Positions 57,301 to 64,000 of a stretch of DNA of 64,000 bases are shown one piece after another. A program made the position numbers and the translations under genes. This DNA is from Dastarcus helophoroides. Lineage: Eukaryota; Arthropoda; Insecta; Coleoptera; Bothrideridae. Below the pieces are notes generated by a model, which was not told the origin of the DNA, did no database searches, and was given only the letters and a program-made list of their open reading frames with translations. Location of the stretch: NCBI GenBank assembly GCA_028583605.1, contig CM053334.1:19971118-20035117 (forward strand), in the 5' to 3' direction. How positions within the stretch are numbered: position 1 is the stretch's first letter; every line of letters begins with the position of its first letter.

Positions 57301-60300
57301 TATTTTTTGTGTTTTTGATGTTTTGTTTCATTAATAATAAAATCCAATCAAATCACAACAAGAATTACTTTCTGTCGTTACTATAAGTTTCATTTTTTTT
57401 CACGTTAATCAGTTTGCCATTTTCTTTTTCAGAGTTCGTATTTTTTGTGTTTTTTCATGCTCTGTTTCATTTGTTACATTGATACCAATAAAATCACACT
57501 GTCTGTCGTTATTGTAAGCTTCATTTTTTTATGCTAATCAATTTCTTAGTATCTTGCTGACTTCGTATTTTTTCTGTTTTTTTTATGTTTTGTTTCATTT
57601 GTGTCATTAATACCAATAAAATCACACCAAGAATGACTTTCTGTCGCTATTGTAAGTTTCATTTTTTTTCACGTTAATCAGTTTGTCATTTTCTTTTTCT
57701 AATTTCGTATTTTTTGTTTTTTTTTTATGTTCTGTTTCACTTGTCATATTGATACCAATAAAATCACAAAAAAATTTACTCTCTGTCGTTACTGTAAGTT
57801 TCATTTTTCTTCACGTTAATCAGTCTGCCATTTTCTTTTTCTGATTTCGTATTTTTTTGTGTTTTTTTTATGTTTTGTTTCATTAATAATAAAATCTAAT
57901 AAAATCGCAACAAGAATTACTTTCTGTCGTTACTGTAAGTTTCATTTTTTTTTCACGTTAATCAGTTTGCCATTTTCTTTCTCTGATTTCGTATCTTTTA
58001 AGTTTTTTTATTTCCTGTTTTATTTGTCATATTGAGACCAATAAAATCACACCAAAAATGACTTTCTATCGTTATTGTAAGCTTCATTTTTTGATGCTAA
58101 TCAGTTTCCTATTTTTTTTTTGCTGACTTCGTATCTTTTGTGTTTTTTTATGTTGTTTTTCATTTGTCACATTAATACCAATAAAATCATATGAAGAATC
58201 GAAGAACGACTTTCTGTCGTTATTGTAAGTTTCATTTTTTTCATGTTAATCAGTTTGCCATTTTCTTTCTCTGATTTCGAATTTTTTGTGTTTTTTTATG
58301 TTCTGTTTTATTTGTCACATTGATACCAATAAAACCACACCAAGAATGATTTTCTGTCGTTATTGTAAGTTTCATTTTTTTTCATGTTAATCAGTTTTGC
58401 CATTTTCTTTTTCTGATTTTGTATTTTCTTATTTAAGAAGGTAGAAGAGTTAGAAATTTTCAATTGCAGATTTTTAGACATGGAGACCGAACACCATTGC
58501 ATACGTATCCCAATGATCCTTATAAAAACGCATCGTACTGGCCGGTCGACTTTGGACAACTTACGAACGTAAGTCGTTATACTGTAGCCTCTAGTATCCC
58601 CATTTTGGAGAGTTCCGATTTTCGAGCCCCAAAATCGAGTTGAAATTTCCTACACTTGTATACTCCTGAGAAAAAAAAAAGCGAAATTTCGAAAAAAATC
58701 AAATTTAATAAAAAAATACGTCTTTAAAGTGCAAAATTTCCAAAAAAGTGGAAATTTCATAATTCGGTTGAAATTTAGAGTTTGCTATCGTTTCGAGTAA
58801 AAAATAAGTTTCACCAAAAAAATTGAATTTGTATGAACAAATCATCAAACTTTCGACTTTAAATTCGAATTATCCAGAATGTCTTAAATGAAAAAGAGTA
58901 GAAATAAATTTAAAAAAATAATTAAAAAGTGTTTAACAGTGTAACATTTTTGTAGATTGGCAAAAGGCAGCATTACGCCCTAGGAAGGTGGTTCCGCAAG
59001 CGCTACAACGGATTTTTGCCGGAATTCTACTCCGATAAAGACATCTATGTCCAAACCACAGACAAAGACAGAACTCATATGTCAGCGGCGGCGAATCTCG
59101 CTGGACTTTACCCGCCCAAAGGGAGACAAATCTGGAACGCCAACATACCCTGGCAACCGATCCCAATTCACACCGTTCCAGAATCTGATGACGCAGTTTT
59201 AGCCGGCAAGAAACTGTGTCCGTTACACTTGGAGTTGTTAGAGAGATTGTTGAAGAAAAAAATCTTTGTAAAAATCGATGAGGAACACAAAAATTGTATG
59301 AGTATATTAGTAATCACACGGGGAACAACTACACGTCGTTTAGGCAGCTCAAATCGTTATACGACACGCTCGCAATCGAACAATTGTATAATATGACGCT
59401 CCCGGAATGGACCCATGGGGTATTCCCACACGCGCTATTTAGTTTCGTTGTGCTAGACTACATATTACCGACGTATAACTCACAACTGGCGCGGCTGCAA
59501 ATGGGGCCGTTCTTTTATCAGTTAATCGACCATTTTAACGCCTTCGCAGAAAGAACATCCGACGGAAGAGAAACCAAGGGAAAATTGTACCAAAAAAGCA
59601 GTGGTGGAGAATTTCATCAAAAAACTAGCGCCGAGTCTCTTGAAAAAACTAGGAGCGAGTTCCTTGGGAAAACTAGGGACGAGTTCCTTGGGAAAACTAG
59701 GGGCGAGTTTCTCGGGGAAACTTCGGACGAGTTCCTTGGGGAAACTAGGGGCGAGTTTCTCGGGGAAACTTCGGACGAGTTCCTTGGGGAAACTAGGGGC
59801 GAGTTGCTGGGGAAAATTAGGGGCGAGTTTCTGGGGAAAACTAGGGGCGAATTTCTTGGGAAAACTAGGAATGAGTTTCGTGAAAAAACCAGCGCACAGT
59901 CCCATCAGAAATCGAGCGGAGGATCTCGTTTTAAAATCAAGAATTATCAAAGAATTGGCGGAGATTTCTATCAAAAAATCGAAGGAACATCGGGTGAAAA
60001 TGCAACTAGCGAAAAACCGGGGGCAGCCAGCCGACGGACAACCAGTGGTGGAAATGGGGGCAAAAGTTTATTATGCTGTCGGCCCACGATGGGACAATCG
60101 TCAATATATTGAACAGTTTGGGGCTTTACGAACCACATAAGCCGCCTTACGCTGGTGCCCTCATTTTTGAAATGTACAGGGGCGGACGAGGGGAATATGT
60201 GAAAATATTTTATAAGAATTCCACGGTGCCTATTCAGTTGACTTTGAGCGGTTGCACTAGCGCTTGTAGTTACGACAGCTTCGTGGAGCTGCTTGAAAGA

Positions 60301-60339
60301 GGTGACGCTCAATTTGGACGACTGGGAAAAAGAATGTAA
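54361..60339 (+). CDS. Histidine acid phosphatase, 3 exons, two frame breaks
   Basis: A secreted or lysosomal phosphomonoesterase of the histidine phosphatase superfamily, acid phosphatase branch. Exon 1 (54361-54456) encodes a signal peptide (MNLVHTTIILCSVSLVTSIP). Exon 2 (58470-58568) opens with the catalytic IFRHGDRTP. Exon 3 (58956-60339) starts IGKRQHYALGRWFRKRY. All joins are phase 0. The T-x-x-x-R-x-x-x-S block (TTDKDRTHMSA) and the proton-donor SAHDGTI are present. The frame shifts in an A5 run near 59289-59293, and again between about 60010 and 60112, perhaps in the G5 run at 60056-60060. Each fits one missing base, so homopolymer assembly errors or real decay are both possible. Between LIDHF and the SAHD block about 150 residues of repeats replace the usual short linker. 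Intron 1 is filled by an exon-1-derived satellite. Confidence 0.88.
54388..58440 (+). repeat. ~140-bp satellite made of exon 1 and its donor site
   Basis: Twenty-nine tandem units counting the real exon. Each carries the last 69 bases of acid phosphatase exon 1 (from ttatgttctg to the donor) and the first ~73 bases of intron 1. Donor positions step at about 140 bases: 54457, 54599, 54741, 54878, 55020, 55160 and so on to 58364 (mean 139.5). Twenty of the 28 extra copies keep GTAAG exactly. A variant with cattaataataaaatccaa recurs near 54830, 55390, 55930, 57330 and 57880, at multiples of about four units, so a higher-order pattern exists. The derived copies mostly carry a TGA in the exon-1 frame (gaatgac in place of gaattac). 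Confidence 0.92.
58569..58955. other. Acid phosphatase intron 2
   Basis: GT...TTTTTGTAG intron, AT-rich with gaaatttcgaaaaaa words like the hAT interiors. No other feature seen. Confidence 0.7.
59632..59890 (+). repeat. 24-bp coding minisatellite in acid phosphatase exon 3
   Basis: About ten units of the type ttccttggggaaactagggg followed by cgag, with a 48-base double unit. Translated in the gene's second frame they read GEFLGKTR / DEFLGETS. The unit is a multiple of three, so several frames on both strands stay open here. Confidence 0.9.
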
Positions 60340-60535
60340 CTCGAAGTACGCCAAATCCATCTAAATGTTTTTGTTACATGCTGAATTTGTTACAGAATTC
60401 GTCTTTATGTTTATTTTAGTCTGCCACATTAGTCTATATTCTTTAAAGTTCAAATTCTTTTAAATGTTTGTTACTTAGAGGTAAATAGTTCCAAATTATT
60501 GAGGTGGCGAGAATCTGATAATGTTAATAAATGGT

Positions 60536-60610
60536 GACGTGAGGTAGCTGAGTGGTTAGAGAGTTTGCCTACCACGTGGAAGGTTCTGGGTTCGATCCCC
60601 AGTCGTGCAG
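60536..60610 (+). ncRNA. tRNA-like sequence, probably a SINE head or pseudogene
   Basis: It has an A-box-like ggtagctgagtggttagag, a T-arm ctgggttcgatccccag with a perfect 5-bp stem, and an anticodon loop ctaccac resembling the Val-type loop. The acceptor stem (gacgtga with tcgtgca) pairs only partly and the anticodon stem relies on G-T pairs. It is therefore unlikely to be a working tRNA. A tRNA-derived SINE head is the better reading. Confidence 0.55.
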
Positions 60611-61090
60611 ATCAACATTTTTAACTTTAAATGATTCCATAACTATTAACAATTTCAGTTCTATATAATTCTATACCCGAATAGTTCTAAATCTGTCAGT
60701 AGCAACCAAATCTTTCTGAAATATGTCCCGTAAATCCAAATTTCTTTAAATCCATCGATATGTCACTTAAAATCAAATTGCTTCAAATTAGCTTCACTTA
60801 AATCTACTACAGTAGTAGTAGTTGATTTTAAGGAACTTTTAAGTCAAATTTGTTCAAATCTAACTATGATTTGAAGACAAATATAGCCACATTCACCTAA
60901 ATTAAAACCATATTCCTCTAAATCCATCATATAGCAATCAAAGATAATCTTTGTCCCATTTATTTTATAAAGTTAGTGATGTCATAACTTGGTTATTTTC
61001 GTCGTTAGGGATTAGGACTAGAGATGAGCACCATGGTTCAGGCCACCAAGTGTAAGTCCAGTTGGTGGAGGAAGGTAATCTTTGGTTCCC

Positions 61091-61501
61091 TTAAGACGGA
61101 TCCACATCAATGAAAATTGGTGTTGTGCGTTATATTTGACATAAATAACGAGTGCACTAAATTCATTTTATTTTTTTAAACTGGGCTCAGTTAAGATAAC
61201 ATGAATTTAGAACATTTTCAAACAAGTTAATAAAAAAAAATTAAAAACAAATAGTCTGGTTATTGTCCACACATTTTGTCTAATAGTCAAAGGATTTTGC
61301 CTTACAGTCAAAGGTCTTTGCCTTACAGTCAAAGGTCTTTGTATTGCCTTTGAAGAGTTTATGAAGCACACCAAGAAATTCGGTGGTACAGTACACAAAG
61401 TAACTATTTACGCCACAAAAGAATTACATTGCTTGAAAAGTACATACATTTGAAAATACAACGCACAACACAATTTTTTATTAATGTGGATCTGTGCTTA
61501 A
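61091..61501. mobile_element. Palindromic MITE with TTAA edges
   Basis: Inverted ends of about 38 bases: gatccacatcaatgaaaatt then ggtgttgtgcgt on the left, its diverged complement at 61461-61493 on the right. Both edges have TTAA (61091-61094 and 61498-61501), which may be a target duplication. It contains three 21-base direct repeats. Confidence 0.65.
61285..61346. repeat. 21-bp direct repeat, three copies
   Basis: Units of agtcaaaggtctttgcctta, starting at 61285, 61306 and 61327, inside the MITE. Confidence 0.85.
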
Positions 61502-61859
61502 TTACCTTGTTTCAAATAATAAAAGATCTTGACATATTTTACGTTATCAGAGGAGCCTTAGAAGAAATCAGCTAAAAAATAATTCAAAGCGTCGCAATTT
61601 AATTTGGGCTCAATAAGCTAGAAAACTATTTTTATTCTAGAATTCTACATCCTCCATGATAAGGCAGACTGACAATAAATTACTTGATATTTGCTTAGTT
61701 TAATTCGAGCGTGAATATTTCCTAATAAAATTTAATTCTTGTTTAATCAGAACCAACTCAAGAGGAATATTTTACTTCAAATATATTTGAAAAATAAAAA
61801 CGTGGGAAATATTTAAAAAATCCATATTTTTTTTTTGGTAATTCAGTTAATATTCACTT

Positions 61860-64000
<2,141 letters not shown>

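Noticed and set aside
54388..58440. CRISPR-like array
   Set aside because: The units are head-to-tail copies about 140 bases long without unique spacers, in a eukaryotic intron.
59522..59974. 150-codon antisense frame over the acid phosphatase
   Set aside because: It is a shadow of the 24-bp minisatellite, which is open in several frames because the unit is a multiple of three.

Overview
The window is eukaryotic and looks like an insect nuclear genome, quite possibly a beetle. The order is an inference from overall texture, not a demonstrated fact. The basis for insect is spliced genes with GT-AG introns, a Jockey-clade LINE, hAT, piggyBac-like, LTR-like and Penelope-like debris, satellites, an arthropod-style PPP1R15, and very high AT content. 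I assembled six host genes from the sequence: two tandem paralogous C2H2 zinc-finger genes (546-2008 and 5646-7040, both +), PPP1R15/GADD34 (27056-29597, -), an intronless branched-chain aminotransferase (32674-33840, +), a gene for a predicted secreted acidic protein with an 8.2-kb intron (44472-53535, -), and a histidine acid phosphatase (54361-60339, +). The last two are divergent, with start codons about 0.8 kb apart.

Layout. 1-7.1 kb: the zinc-finger pair with repeat-rich spacers. 8.8-13.4 kb: an LTR-like sequence split by a 4.1-kb Jockey-type LINE with a clear 13-bp target duplication. 13.4-18.9 kb: extremely AT-rich degenerate sequence. 20.6-24.6 kb: eight copies of a 355-bp satellite between two same-orientation copies of a ~575-bp repeat. 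26.6-29.9 kb: PPP1R15 with a minisatellite reaching its stop codon and a long upstream ORF. 31.2 kb: a TTAA-flanked MITE. 32.7-33.8 kb: BCAT. 34.5-43.5 kb: two hAT-type insertions with perfect 8-bp duplications, each inside a copy of a hairpin-forming retroposon. 44.5-53.5 kb: the secreted-protein gene, whose intron holds a hairpin retroposon, an LTR-like copy, a third hAT-type insertion and a CAGA microsatellite. 54.4-60.3 kb: acid phosphatase. 60.5-64 kb: a tRNA-like sequence, a palindromic MITE, AT-rich sequence and a GA microsatellite.

Three things stand out. First, intron 1 of the acid phosphatase gene is a 4-kb array of about 28 tandem copies of the last 69 bases of exon 1 plus the first ~73 bases of intron 1. 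Most copies keep the GTAAG donor and carry a 3' splice-site-like stretch, so each unit looks like an exon. Second, a dispersed family seen at seven places consists of a ~100-bp hairpin, a short tail and an A-run, with 12-14 bp flanking duplications. Its centre has a hammerhead-ribozyme-like core with a compensatory stem change between copies. Third, hAT-type elements with different termini share the same low-complexity AT-rich interior, which explains most of the featureless DNA.

Limits: no searches or alignments could be run, exon models are from reading splice signals and phase, and the two frame breaks in the acid phosphatase may be assembly errors.
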